A DNA stretch of 64,000 bases. Origin: Bacillus pumilus. Lineage in GTDB: Bacteria > Bacillota > Bacilli > Bacillales > Bacillaceae. Of the stretch, positions 28,174-35,877 are shown piece by piece (positions within the stretch are counted from its first letter, which is position 1; every line of letters begins with the position of its first letter). The position numbers and the translations under genes are program-made. The DNA lies in the NCBI RefSeq assembly GCF_900186955.1, contig NZ_LT906438.1, positions 2,790,001 to 2,854,000 on the forward strand, read 5' to 3'. The notes beneath the pieces were generated by a model. The model was not told where the DNA came from. It saw only the letters and a list, made by a program, of their open reading frames with translations, and ran no database searches.

Positions 28174-29451
28174 TTATAAAGAAGAAACCAACTCAGGTTC
28201 AATTCCAGTAAATTCAGTGAATCTCTTTTTAATTACATCGCAGAAATAAGGATCAAGCTCCAAAAGAAGGGCTTCTCTATCCGTTTGCTCACACGTCATT
28301 AGAGTTGAACCGCTTCCCCCAAAGAAATCTACTACTCTATCACCTTTTTTACTGCTATTACTCAGAGGAATATTAATAAGATCAAGCGGCTTCTGTGTAG
28401 GATGAACATATTTTGTAGTATCACCGCGGGAAACTTCCCAAATTGTTGCTGGTTCTCCTTCTTCAGAGGTATCAGCTCTCCACACAGTAACTTGTTTTCT
28501 ATCTCCATACCAATTAGGTGAATAGCCTTTTTTGAATGCATAGAAAACTGGTTCGTGCATGTATTTATATTGCGCCCATCCGAATGTTGGTGAGTTTTTC
28601 ACCCAGATACACTGCGATCTTATATCAATATCTGCATGCCGCATCTCATTCTCAAAAGCGCGTTGATATGAAGCTGCATGAAAAACATATATAGCTGCCT
28701 TTTCGTTCATGACTCTTGAATAATTGAGGAACACTTCTCTTAAAAATAAATCAAACTGACCATCATCCATAGAATCGTTTAAAATCGATGCATGGCCATC
28801 ATCATTTAACTTTTTGCTATCACTTTTGACCGCTACATTATAAGGTGGATCAGTTATGACTAGATCTGCTTTATGGCCAGACATCAATCGGTCAACATCC
28901 TCTATCTTTGTTGCGTCTCCACACACTAGGGTATGCCGGCCAAGCCGCCATACATCCCCATACTTTGTTTCAGGTTCTTTGATATTGTCTAGTGCCTCTT
29001 GCACATCGAAATTATCTTCCTCAACAACCACGATCTCATTTTCAATAGAAACACTGTCTAATAGTTCTTCATATTCTTCTTCAGTAAATCCGATGGTTTG
29101 TAGATCAAGATCGTTGTCCTTTAATTCTGTTAGAAGTTTTTCAAGTTTAGTTTCATCCCAATGGCCACTGATTTTGTTTAATGCTACGTTCAGAGCCTTT
29201 TCATCCTGGTCATTTAAAGAAACCACTGATACCAGAATTTCAGTTGGTCTATCTTCCATTATTATTTTGAAACGTTGATGGCCTCCAACAAGATGGCCAG
29301 TTCTTTCGTTCCAAACTAACGGATCAACGTATCCAAATTTCTTCATGGAATTTTTAAGAGCATCGTACTCAGGATCTCCTGGCTGCAGATCAATTCGGGG
29401 GTTATATGGTGCAGGGTTAATTTTATGTACGGGGATTGTTTTGATATTCAT
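28174..29451 (-). CDS. DNA methyltransferase with N-terminal ParB-like domain
   Basis: A 425-residue protein. Residues 1-90 form a ParB/Srx-like domain (PVHKINPAPYNPRIDL, GGHQR at 56-60). The rest is an amino (N6-adenine or N4-cytosine) methyltransferase with catalytic DPPYNV at 201-206 and the AdoMet-binding FGGSGST at 377-383; this motif order is that of the beta class. No restriction gene is adjacent, so it most likely protects phage DNA from host restriction or marks packaging-region DNA. The start follows GGAGGAG; a terminator lies just upstream. Confidence 0.9.
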   Translation of the reverse strand: MNIKTIPVHKINPAPYNPRIDLQPGDPEYDALKNSMKKFGYVDPLVWNERTGHLVGGHQRFKIIMEDRPTEILVSVVSLNDQDEKALNVALNKISGHWDETKLEKLLTELKDNDLDLQTIGFTEEEYEELLDSVSIENEIVVVEEDNFDVQEALDNIKEPETKYGDVWRLGRHTLVCGDATKIEDVDRLMSGHKADLVITDPPYNVAVKSDSKKLNDDGHASILNDSMDDGQFDLFLREVFLNYSRVMNEKAAIYVFHAASYQRAFENEMRHADIDIRSQCIWVKNSPTFGWAQYKYMHEPVFYAFKKGYSPNWYGDRKQVTVWRADTSEEGEPATIWEVSRGDTTKYVHPTQKPLDLINIPLSNSSKKGDRVVDFFGGSGSTLMTCEQTDREALLLELDPYFCDVIKKRFTEFTGIEPELVSSL

Positions 29452-29467
29452 GATGTATCTCCTCCAA

Positions 29468-29496
29468 TTAAAAAAACACCTTATATCCTAAGGTGT
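29468..29496 (-). terminator. Intrinsic terminator after the small membrane protein gene
   Basis: ACACCTTA and TAAGGTGT form a perfect 8-bp stem with a 5-base loop, followed on the minus strand by TTTTTTT. It separates the membrane protein gene from the methyltransferase. Confidence 0.8.
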
Positions 29497-29503
29497 CCGG
29501 TAC

Positions 29504-29968
29504 TTATTTAAAACTTCTATTTGGAATTTCATCTAAACATTCTTGTAGTAATCGTTTATATCTAATCAATAATTTGTACTCTTTTCTATCAACAAAGGAT
29601 TGCATGCGCCAAATTCCCAAAGTTAAAAAAGCAACATACAAGATCGTAAATGTAGGCGCATGTACACCTAATTTTTTAACCATTGTAATACCATGATTCA
29701 ACATGCTTCCAAATAAAAAAGACATGATTGCAAAAAGAGCTGTAATGTAATGCTTATTAGATTTCTTATTCTCTATAATATCTTCAGTCCTACCCAAAAG
29801 CATTTGAATCTCTTTTCTATTATGCTGCTTTTTTATTTTCTCTTTAAATGCTGTTTGTTGATTAATAGTTGCTTTATGCATCTTTTTCCCAAATTGTTTC
29901 AAATAAATTTCGATGTATTTACTCTGTTCAAATGATGTAAATTCGTTGGTTTCGTTAATTTCATTCAT
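29504..29968 (-). CDS. Small membrane protein of unknown function
   Basis: A 154-residue protein with a charged helical first half and two membrane segments at about 85-105 and 112-130 (HYITALFAIMSFLFGSML and APTFTILYVAFLTLGIW), then a basic tail. The ribosome binding site AGGAGGTGAT is perfectly complementary to 16S rRNA but lies in one arm of an 11-bp hairpin, so translation may be controlled. It has no family that I recognise and sits in the accessory zone. Confidence 0.7.
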   Translation of the reverse strand: MNEINETNEFTSFEQSKYIEIYLKQFGKKMHKATINQQTAFKEKIKKQHNRKEIQMLLGRTEDIIENKKSNKHYITALFAIMSFLFGSMLNHGITMVKKLGVHAPTFTILYVAFLTLGIWRMQSFVDRKEYKLLIRYKRLLQECLDEIPNRSFK

Positions 29969-29971
29969 AAG

Positions 29972-30005
29972 AAATCACCTCCTAAACATATATCGGAGGT
30001 GATTT
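29972..30005 (-). promoter_or_regulatory. Hairpin sequestering the ribosome binding site
   Basis: On the minus strand AAATCACCTCC, a 12-base loop and GGAGGTGATTT form a perfect 11-bp stem, and the ATG follows CTT immediately after. The Shine-Dalgarno sequence is completely paired. Confidence 0.75.
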
Positions 30006-30035
30006 GGGAATTTTCAGGCGTTCAGTGAATTGGTT

Positions 30036-30380
30036 CTATTTAACGTAAAATTCGCTAGTATAGAATGTTCCAAGGGTTGCAACATGATTGCCCTTTTTGT
30101 CGTAGCGTTCTACGTCCACTCTGAATCGATAAGTGCCTTTCTTGTTACCAAATGACTCTTTGATGTTAAATTCATCATATAGCTTTTCGCCTGGGTTAAG
30201 CGGGTTCGGGGAATTTGTTTTAATTGTCTCCCACTTGCCATTAACCTTTCTTTGTGGAATAAGGTTGGGACCAGCACTAAAGTCGTTGTGGTTTTGTACC
30301 GCAATTCGTACAACCTTATCCTCTCCGATTTTGTGATTTGCTTTTGTTGGATTCGCAGATACGCCAAATCCTGATGCCAT
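30036..30380 (-). CDS. Ig-like beta-sandwich protein without signal peptide
   Basis: About 114 residues. The third of three closely spaced ATGs (30380) has proper spacing to GGGAG. The sequence looks like a single Ig-like domain (VRIAVQNHNDF, GTYRFRVDVERYDKKG, FYTSEFYVK). Its end resembles the secreted protein at 32950-33360 (THRIKMTIYKNKNW...YTPSFEVKK), but it lacks a signal sequence. Function unknown. Confidence 0.65.
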   Translation of the reverse strand: MASGFGVSANPTKANHKIGEDKVVRIAVQNHNDFSAGPNLIPQRKVNGKWETIKTNSPNPLNPGEKLYDEFNIKESFGNKKGTYRFRVDVERYDKKGNHVATLGTFYTSEFYVK

Positions 30381-30470
30381 GCTCATCATCTCCCTTTTTA
30401 TATTTTTGCGCTCCTATCCCTCACCAAAGCACCTGCAGCCATACACCCAAAAGACGACTGTTCCCAAAAT

Positions 30471-30647
30471 TCATCGTTTTCTTCGGATACGGCCGCCTTG
30501 TCTTTGATACGTTTCGCGTCTCGTTCCCATGATTTCTTCCCAATCCCTATTCGTAATGGGATCAGCATCGTTCTCCTTCTTAGAACCAGGAGCAATGCTT
30601 TTAAATTGCTTTAATGTCTCTTTAGAAACAGAATCCCTGATCTTCAT
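30471..30647 (-). CDS. Small basic hypothetical phage protein
   Basis: A 58-residue basic protein (MKIRDSVSKETLKQFKSIAPG...QRQGGRIRRKR). The ATG at 30647 follows AAGGAGCGAGTGAA. The C-terminus is Arg-rich and may bind nucleic acid. It is the first gene after the long non-coding leader at 30650-31110. Confidence 0.6.
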   Translation of the reverse strand: MKIRDSVSKETLKQFKSIAPGSKKENDADPITNRDWEEIMGTRRETYQRQGGRIRRKR

Positions 30648-30898
30648 TTCACTCGCTCCTTGCCGAATTAGCACCACCTTACGCTATTCGCTTAAATAGA
30701 TTTTTGAATGATGACTACACTCCGAGAGGATGCCAAGTACAGCCATTCATCAAGTAAAATGAAAAACTGTCCTCGATACGGCTGCCGCAGACCAGCTGCT
30801 ATCCAGGCTCAGAATGTCCCTCTCGTATGGCCACATTCCTCATCACCTTTATTCCGTATCCAGATACGCCATTGATAAGGGAAAGGCGCGTCTCCCAA

Positions 30899-30952
30899 TA
30901 AAAAAGCGGACACCAATCAAGGCACTTAGAGTGCTCAATGATCAGTGTCCGC
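30899..30952 (-). terminator. Strong intrinsic terminator in the leader before the late and accessory genes
   Basis: GCGGACAC and GTGTCCGC (8 bp, perfect) enclose a second stem GCACT/AGTGC and are followed on the minus strand by TTTTTTATT. The whole stretch 30678-31110 has no convincing gene. Confidence 0.85.
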
Positions 30953-31073
30953 AGGTTCTTCCTTCTGGACAAAATATTCACGTTTGTTTTGCTTGTCTCT
31001 ATCATACGATGATCCACTTAGAAAAAAAGGTCCCCTTTTTATCCCCCTTTTTGTCGGCTTTTTCTTATTTATA

Positions 31074-31101
31074 TAAAAAAACATCCTTAACAAGGATGTT
31101 T
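31074..31101 (-). terminator. Terminator of the amidinotransferase-like gene
   Basis: AAACATCCTT and AAGGATGTTT form a perfect 10-bp stem with a 3-base loop, with TTTTTT on the minus strand, 10 bp after the stop at 31112. Confidence 0.85.
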
Positions 31102-31111
31102 CGTCTCTAGT

Positions 31112-32176
31112 TTATTTACGGAGTAATGGTTGAGTAGTACATCGGAAAGCGCCACCATAGCTTCTTGTTATTTTAAAATCAATATATTCCACCTTGATAT
31201 TTCTTTTTTCTAATTCTTTTCCAATTGTATTTTGATATGCTATATCCGTTACATATACTTTTTCATTAATCGGTAACCCATTAATAGCTAAATTTTGCGC
31301 ATCTTTGTAACTTACTTTTATTTTATCCCAATCTCTTAATTCATCTGGAACTCCGTTTGGTAGTGAGTCTTCATTCACAATCATCAGACCGTCTCGCACA
31401 AAACTAATGGCACAATCAAGATGAAGAGTATTTTTCTCCAGTTTCACTTCAACTACTTTATAACCATCTGGTGTTAAATAATTACGGAGCCAATCGATTC
31501 CTTCTTTATTAGATGCTTGACCAGAGTTTCCAACAAAAATTGTTTTCCCGTACACAAGAATATCTCCACCCTCTAAAAATGGACCATTCTTAGAATTTAT
31601 GCCTTTTGAAACATCAGGCTGTGGAACAGCAACATATGGATTTTTGTTCGCTTTTACCTCTTTTAAAAGGATATCCCTTGCTGGAAGCACTTCAAGTCTG
31701 CGGTAAGTTGATAAAAACGATCCTTCAATTATGTGATCTCCAATTGTAAAGAATGGATCTCTAACAAAGAAATTCGTAGCACCAGCTCCACCAGTTATAC
31801 CATTTTCAGCTATACCTAATTTCTTTTCATCCTCCGTTAAAAGGCGTGGCATTTGGATGTCTACATCGTATTTCTGGAGTATTTTCTTAAACTCATCACG
31901 TTCTTTTTCCATTTTGATTTGAATATCGTTCATATCTTCCATCATGTTTGAGCCGCTATCTTCTGGAAAATAGACTTCAGATTGAGACATAACGACACGT
32001 TTTAATGGAGCAAATTCACTTTCAACATACACATTTCCTTTATTTTTTTCGTTTTCAGCTGAGACTTTTTCTGCTTTTGCTTTCACACCGTCTGAGCTTT
32101 TTGACTGCGAACAACCTGTTAAAATAACAGCCATTACCGCAGCAAAGCCAACTAAATTAATAAATTTTTTTCTCAT
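31112..32176 (-). CDS. Lipid-anchored amidinotransferase/arginine deiminase-fold protein
   Basis: A 354-residue lipoprotein. The signal peptide ends in lipobox LTGC with Cys22. After a Lys/Ser-rich tether comes a guanidino-group-modifying enzyme domain: VRD at 138-140, LEGGD at 201-205, the HxD motif HLD at 252-254 and the likely catalytic Cys346 in GGAFRCTTQ. This set matches amidinotransferases, arginine deiminases and dimethylargininases, so the protein may act on arginine-like substrates outside the cell. It has its own terminator and lies between the late regulator and the late genes, so it looks like a lysogenic-conversion cargo gene. The substrate cannot be told. Confidence 0.85.
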   Translation of the reverse strand: MRKKFINLVGFAAVMAVILTGCSQSKSSDGVKAKAEKVSAENEKNKGNVYVESEFAPLKRVVMSQSEVYFPEDSGSNMMEDMNDIQIKMEKERDEFKKILQKYDVDIQMPRLLTEDEKKLGIAENGITGGAGATNFFVRDPFFTIGDHIIEGSFLSTYRRLEVLPARDILLKEVKANKNPYVAVPQPDVSKGINSKNGPFLEGGDILVYGKTIFVGNSGQASNKEGIDWLRNYLTPDGYKVVEVKLEKNTLHLDCAISFVRDGLMIVNEDSLPNGVPDELRDWDKIKVSYKDAQNLAINGLPINEKVYVTDIAYQNTIGKELEKRNIKVEYIDFKITRSYGGAFRCTTQPLLRK

Positions 32177-32273
32177 TTCAATTAATCCTCCATTTTATTG
32201 TTTTGTCACTAATAAAGATAGTAACTTTTAAATCTTAAATATTTCTTAACTAATAGAATTTGGTTTTTTTGTA

Positions 32274-32657
32274 TTAAATTATGCCCAGTGCTGTTGAGAG
32301 GTTAAATGTGGCTTGCTTTTTCAACCTATAGTATCGGTCCTTTTTCAATCCCAATTCTTCGCATATTTCTAAATCTTTTACGAATCGTGATGTAAGATAT
32401 TTCATCCTGATAATATCTTGTTCAACTTCGTCTAAACTATTTTTTAACGCCCTTTCTATCTGCCGTACCTTCAGTTCATTTAAAACTTCCTGATTCCTGA
32501 GAGAAGGAAAAAGACCTGTTGCGCCGTTTGCCTCCTGTTCCTTTCTGTTTTCTTCAAGAACCTTCAGGGCTCTATAGACCTTCAGCTCCTTAATTAAGGC
32601 ATTCCGGACTTGTTTCTCATCGATCCCTGGCAGTAAACACAATTGTTCAGCTCCCAT
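32274..32657 (-). CDS. ArpU-family late gene regulator
   Basis: About 127 residues starting at 32657, where GGAGGAGG lies 9 nt upstream. It is helical, with a C-terminal sigma-70 region 4-like HTH (DLEICEELGLKKDRYYRLKKQATFNL), as in ArpU/RinA-type phage regulators that switch on late transcription. It is the last gene of the early region, ahead of the accessory and late genes. Confidence 0.75.
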   Translation of the reverse strand: MGAEQLCLLPGIDEKQVRNALIKELKVYRALKVLEENRKEQEANGATGLFPSLRNQEVLNELKVRQIERALKNSLDEVEQDIIRMKYLTSRFVKDLEICEELGLKKDRYYRLKKQATFNLSTALGII

Positions 32658-32731
32658 GTTTCTCAACCTCCTCCTATAAACAATGAAAGACATAGATCAG
32701 GGCAATTTTGCACCGATCTATGTCGTATGAT

Positions 32732-32953
32732 TTATTCTTCTAATGGAATGTCGATTCCGTAATTTTGACCAAAATCTTCAATGTACTCCTTTAGAAATTC
32801 ATCTAATTTAGCGTGGAAAAGCATGTCATCTTCAGCACCGTATAAGAACTTCTCAATGTCTTCTTCATTTAGTCCTAATTCAGTTAGCCCTTCGCCGTTT
32901 TCTAGTTGATATCTGATGAAATCTCTAAATGCTTGTCTTGGATCAATGTTCAT
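32732..32953 (-). CDS. Small acidic hypothetical protein
   Basis: A 73-residue very acidic helical protein (MNIDPRQAFRDFIRYQLENGEGLTELGLNEEDIEKFL). It overlaps the secreted Ig-like gene by 4 nt. Its composition suggests a protein inhibitor or DNA mimic, but this is not proven. Confidence 0.6.
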   Translation of the reverse strand: MNIDPRQAFRDFIRYQLENGEGLTELGLNEEDIEKFLYGAEDDMLFHAKLDEFLKEYIEDFGQNYGIDIPLEE

Positions 32954-33360
32954 TTCTTCACCTCAAATGATGGCGTGTAGATATGCCCTTTAACGCCTGT
33001 CCAATTTTTATTTTTATAGATTGTCATCTTGATACGGTGCGTGCCAGCTGTATGGTTAACGGTGTAAAATTCCTTTGCTGGTGTGGCGTTCTTGAACGAT
33101 CCTACTAGACTAAACCGCTGATCTTTCCAAGTGCTCCCTACTCGTTTTTGCAAAGTGAAACGGTAATAGACCGTTTCGCTTCCAGTTTTGCGAGCCGTGA
33201 CATCCATGCTTTGGGCTCTTGGCGTGTACGAATTAGCATCCGTTGATACGCTAATTGTATGTCCGGCTACTGTTTTGTATCCGCTCGTTACAGCTGCAGC
33301 AGACGGCGCACAAAGCACCGCAGCAATAATAATAGTTAGTGTGATTAGTAGTTTTTTCAT
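32950..33360 (-). CDS. Secreted Ig-like protein
   Basis: About 136 residues starting at 33360 after GGAGG. A signal peptide (MKKLLITLTIIIAAVLCAPSA) is followed by one beta-sandwich-like domain (MDVTARKTGSETVYYRFTLQ, HRIKMTIYKNKNW). It resembles the cytoplasmic 30036-30380 protein at its C-terminus. It is likely exported and may be a surface-modifying moron of the prophage. Confidence 0.7.
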   Translation of the reverse strand: MKKLLITLTIIIAAVLCAPSAAAVTSGYKTVAGHTISVSTDANSYTPRAQSMDVTARKTGSETVYYRFTLQKRVGSTWKDQRFSLVGSFKNATPAKEFYTVNHTAGTHRIKMTIYKNKNWTGVKGHIYTPSFEVKK

Positions 33361-33403
33361 ACAGAAACCTCCAATATTTATTCCCATATAAGTTAAATAA
33401 ATT

Positions 33404-33432
33404 TTTACATGGATTATATTTGAATATATAGT
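33404..33432 (+). promoter_or_regulatory. Promoter of the small secreted protein gene
   Basis: TTTACA (33404-33409) and TATAGT (33427-33432) have 17-bp spacing on the plus strand, about 50 bp ahead of the start at 33483. Confidence 0.7.
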
Positions 33433-33482
33433 ATTATTAAACTTGCAAGACTATTATCCCAAACTAAAAGGAGAGTCAAACT

Positions 33483-33755
33483 ATGAGAATTAAAAAAGTA
33501 ATTGCAAGTTCAGTTCTATCACTCGCTTTGCTATTTTCTTCATCTGCTTTTTTTACTGCTCAAGCAGAAGCTGCTAGCCCTAATGAAACATGGAAGCATT
33601 GTACTTCAGAAGTATTTGGCCCATACTCTTCAAGAAATGCAATACCGGCTATTTATAACGACGGCACCTATAATTGGTACTTAAAAGGTGCGAAAACTTA
33701 CTCAGGTATTTGGTATGGTGCATATGAACGTTGCTGGTACTCAACACTTACATGA
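33483..33755 (+). CDS. Small secreted protein with two cysteines
   Basis: A 90-residue precursor with a clear Sec signal peptide (MRIKKVIASSVLSLALLFSS and on to AQAEA) and a mature part of about 60 residues rich in Tyr, Trp and Asn, with Cys in WKHCTSE and ERCWYST near its two ends that could form a disulfide. It has its own promoter and terminator and is read opposite to the phage operons, so it is probably expressed in the lysogen. A bacteriocin-like or surface role is possible but unproven. Confidence 0.75.
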   Translation: MRIKKVIASSVLSLALLFSSSAFFTAQAEAASPNETWKHCTSEVFGPYSSRNAIPAIYNDGTYNWYLKGAKTYSGIWYGAYERCWYSTLT

Positions 33756-33766
33756 ATACTACTTTT

Positions 33767-33792
33767 AAAAGAGGGAAATTCCCCTCTTTTTT
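33767..33792. terminator. Bidirectional terminator between convergent genes
   Basis: AAAAGAGGG and CCCTCTTTT form a 9-bp stem with a 6-base loop, with T runs on both strands. It ends the secreted-protein mRNA (plus) and the early operon (minus). Confidence 0.85.
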
Positions 33793-33794
33793 AT

Positions 33795-34067
33795 TCATAG
33801 CAAGCTCCCGTCAATGATCAGCACCATTTCTTCTTCACTTGTTAAATGCTCTAGCACTTCTTCAACTGGTATTGTTTTATTGTCCTCTCCATTTACTCGG
33901 CTGTATCTGATTGTTGCATACGTTCCCGTAACTTCGGTTATTTCTTCTGTTAAGCCGCCATCATCATCAGCGACAACATCAGTATAGATTGTCATAGCAT
34001 TTTCTTCGTTTTTCGCTTTGATCAATGCGTAATATGGATCATGCACCTCGTAAAATTTCATCTTCAT
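33795..34067 (-). CDS. Hypothetical early phage protein
   Basis: A 90-residue acidic protein (MKMKFYEVHDPYYALIKAKNEENAMTIYTD start). It is the last gene of the early operon, overlaps the upstream gene by 4 nt and is followed by the bidirectional terminator. No recognised domain; function unknown. Confidence 0.65.
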   Translation of the reverse strand: MKMKFYEVHDPYYALIKAKNEENAMTIYTDVVADDDGGLTEEITEVTGTYATIRYSRVNGEDNKTIPVEEVLEHLTSEEEMVLIIDGSLL

Positions 34068-34423
34068 TCCCCTTCCGCTTCTTTTTTCAACTCAAATCCC
34101 ATCCCTAAAGCTAAGGTATGAACAGTTTTTGCATGTTCAGCATAGTTGGCAGGGGAATCATGTTTTAATTCCCAATCATTTGAATAATTCTGCTTTGCTT
34201 CTCGATATAATGACAAAAACATGTCATAATGCCTCTGCAATGTTCTTTCTTTCTGCTGTTTATATTCCTGAATATTTTGCACTAAACAATCGATGACATA
34301 ATCCTGAGAAACGGCCATTTCATAATTAATTCCAGGACACTTAGATGCACAAATGCCTTCGCTGTTTCGCATGATCACTTCGCCGGATGATAGAGTTATT
34401 TGAAATGCTTTATTTTTGGTCAT
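34064..34423 (-). CDS. Hypothetical early phage protein
   Basis: A 119-residue protein (ITLSSGEVIMRNSEGICASKCPG, then a long helical part with KERTLQRHYDMFLSLYREAKQ). It overlaps both neighbours by 4 nt. No motif assigns a role. Confidence 0.65.
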   Translation of the reverse strand: MTKNKAFQITLSSGEVIMRNSEGICASKCPGINYEMAVSQDYVIDCLVQNIQEYKQQKERTLQRHYDMFLSLYREAKQNYSNDWELKHDSPANYAEHAKTVHTLALGMGFELKKEAEGE

Positions 34424-34635
34424 CGTGCTCCCCCCTGCAAATCTTGTATATCGCCTTGATAAAACGTGTTTTGCTTAATGACTTCAAAAATAATTGGCCG
34501 TTCTCCTAATTGAGTACAAGATCCATACATTTCAATTAATGCGTTTCGCATTTCGTCCTCACTAGGATAGTGATCCCATCCTCCCAAAAGTCTTATGCCT
34601 TGTACGTTTAAATAAAAAATGCTTCTCAGTTTCAC
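34420..34635 (-). CDS. Small hypothetical phage protein (GTG start)
   Basis: A 71-residue protein translated from a GTG at 34635 preceded by AAAGGAAG. It begins MKLRSIFYLNVQGIRLLGGW. No known domain; part of the overlapping early cluster. Confidence 0.6.
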   Translation of the reverse strand: MKLRSIFYLNVQGIRLLGGWDHYPSEDEMRNALIEMYGSCTQLGERPIIFEVIKQNTFYQGDIQDLQGGAR

Positions 34636-34650
34636 AATGATCTTCCTTTC

Positions 34651-34851
34651 TTATTTCAATTTTGCTTGCGCCTGTTCATTAAATCGGCGTAGCAGCTCAT
34701 CTTTAATTGTTTCAGCTTTCTTCTTTTGCGCTTTGATGTATGGGTTACTGATGCGATCACCAGACAGCACCGCATCCCCTATACGTCGTTTGATGTCATC
34801 TAGCGCCATCCAAAGCCCTGCATATGACATGTTTGCAGATTTAAACTCCAT
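34651..34851 (-). CDS. Small helical hypothetical phage protein
   Basis: A 66-residue basic helical protein (LWMALDDIKRRIGDAVLSGD, ending NEQAQAKLK) with a strong GGGAGG site. Function unknown. Confidence 0.6.
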   Translation of the reverse strand: MEFKSANMSYAGLWMALDDIKRRIGDAVLSGDRISNPYIKAQKKKAETIKDELLRRFNEQAQAKLK

Positions 34852-34873
34852 ATGATCCTCCCTCAGAACAGTG

Positions 34874-35062
34874 TCAGCGTTCCTGGTGTTGTTCTTTTTG
34901 CTTTATTAAAAAATGCCTGGCTTCAAATGCTCCATAGTGTGAGCCATGACTATCAAATTTTGATACATAATAATGAGCGGCACCGAGAGGAAAGAGAAAG
35001 TATTCTACGCCCTTTTCTAGCGGTGTAAACTCATCAGTAAGACATATTCCCTTCAAGGTCAT
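34874..35062 (-). CDS. Small hypothetical phage protein
   Basis: A 62-residue protein (MTLKGICLTDEFTPLEKGVEYF, HFLIKQKEQHQER). The ATG at 35062 overlaps the upstream stop (ATGA), favouring this start over an earlier one. Aromatic and His-rich in the middle; function unknown. Confidence 0.6.
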   Translation of the reverse strand: MTLKGICLTDEFTPLEKGVEYFLFPLGAAHYYVSKFDSHGSHYGAFEARHFLIKQKEQHQER

Positions 35063-35283
35063 GCCACGCTTTCCCAAGGTAACCGCTCGACCCTTTTCAT
35101 GCTTCCAGCACAGCCGACTTTACCAAGATTCCGACGTGCTGCTGGATAGGATTGATATGTGTCATACTCGCTCCATTTTGCATCTGTTAATAGATCAGAA
35201 CGCCAATAGGCAACATATCCGCTCGCTGTATTGAAGATACAAAATTCAGCGTATGGTGATTTTGAATACCAGATTTCTTTCAT
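35059..35283 (-). CDS. Small hypothetical phage protein
   Basis: A 74-residue aromatic-rich protein (MKEIWYSKSPYAEFCIFNTA, WSEYDTYQSYPAARRNLG). No recognisable domain. Coupled to the next gene by a 4-nt overlap. Confidence 0.6.
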   Translation of the reverse strand: MKEIWYSKSPYAEFCIFNTASGYVAYWRSDLLTDAKWSEYDTYQSYPAARRNLGKVGCAGSMKRVERLPWESVA

Positions 35284-35315
35284 TTTGAATGCCTCCCTGC
35301 AGGAGGACGCTCCTG

Positions 35316-35522
35316 CTATAGATTTATTTTGTGTGAACTGCTGTAATTTAAATTTGTGAACTGGCCATCACGTGTCGTGATCTCCATCTTTCCGTACATC
35401 GGTGTTTCCGCCAAGAACACTTCATTGGAATGGCCATCTAGGATAATGACTTTGACCTCTCCCTTTGTCATAAAGCTATCAACGGAGATGTTTGAGTCTA
35501 TAGGTTTGTAAGGATTATTCAT
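35316..35522 (-). CDS. Small hypothetical phage protein
   Basis: About 68 residues from the ATG at 35522, which has GGGAGG upstream (MNNPYKPIDSNISVDSFMTK). The pattern is beta-rich (VKVIILDGHSNEVFLAETP). Function unknown. Confidence 0.6.
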   Translation of the reverse strand: MNNPYKPIDSNISVDSFMTKGEVKVIILDGHSNEVFLAETPMYGKMEITTRDGQFTNLNYSSSHKINL

Positions 35523-35595
35523 GCGCACAAGGCCTCCCATGTTATAATGAATTGTCGATATTCATTAGAGTCGGAGCCTTGTGCTTTGGCTCTTT

Positions 35596-35877
35596 TTATT
35601 TGCGCTGGAGAGCTTGCAAATCACGCACACACATTCTAAATAGGTGTTCGTCATTTAAGTCTAAGGACAAGTCAATCAGAGCCTTCAAATCATCTTCAGT
35701 GATCGTTACATCCAGGTTTTTAGCCCAATGTTTAGGAACAGCCGTATACTTTCCTTTAAGCGACTTCACTAAAAGTTCATCTTCAGAGATTTTCACGACG
35801 TAACCAGATATATGAAACATTCTGCGATTAACTTCACCCAAAGCTTCCACCCAATCGCCTTCTACAATCTTTCTCAT
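35596..35877 (-). CDS. IDEAL-domain-like early protein
   Basis: About 93 residues starting MRKIVEGDWVEALGEVNRRM, chosen because GAAGGAG precedes it by 9 nt and because the start overlaps the upstream stop. The N-terminus looks like a small SH3-like fold. The C-terminus (ALIDLSLDLNDEHLFRMCVR) fits the short IDEAL motif found in Bacillus proteins. Function unknown. Confidence 0.65.
   Translation of the reverse strand: MRKIVEGDWVEALGEVNRRMFHISGYVVKISEDELLVKSLKGKYTAVPKHWAKNLDVTITEDDLKALIDLSLDLNDEHLFRMCVRDLQALQRK

Noticed and set aside
30814..31110. Open frame of 98 codons on the plus strand in the gene-free leader
   Set aside because: It reads through two terminator hairpins, has no ribosome binding site and its composition is not protein-like.
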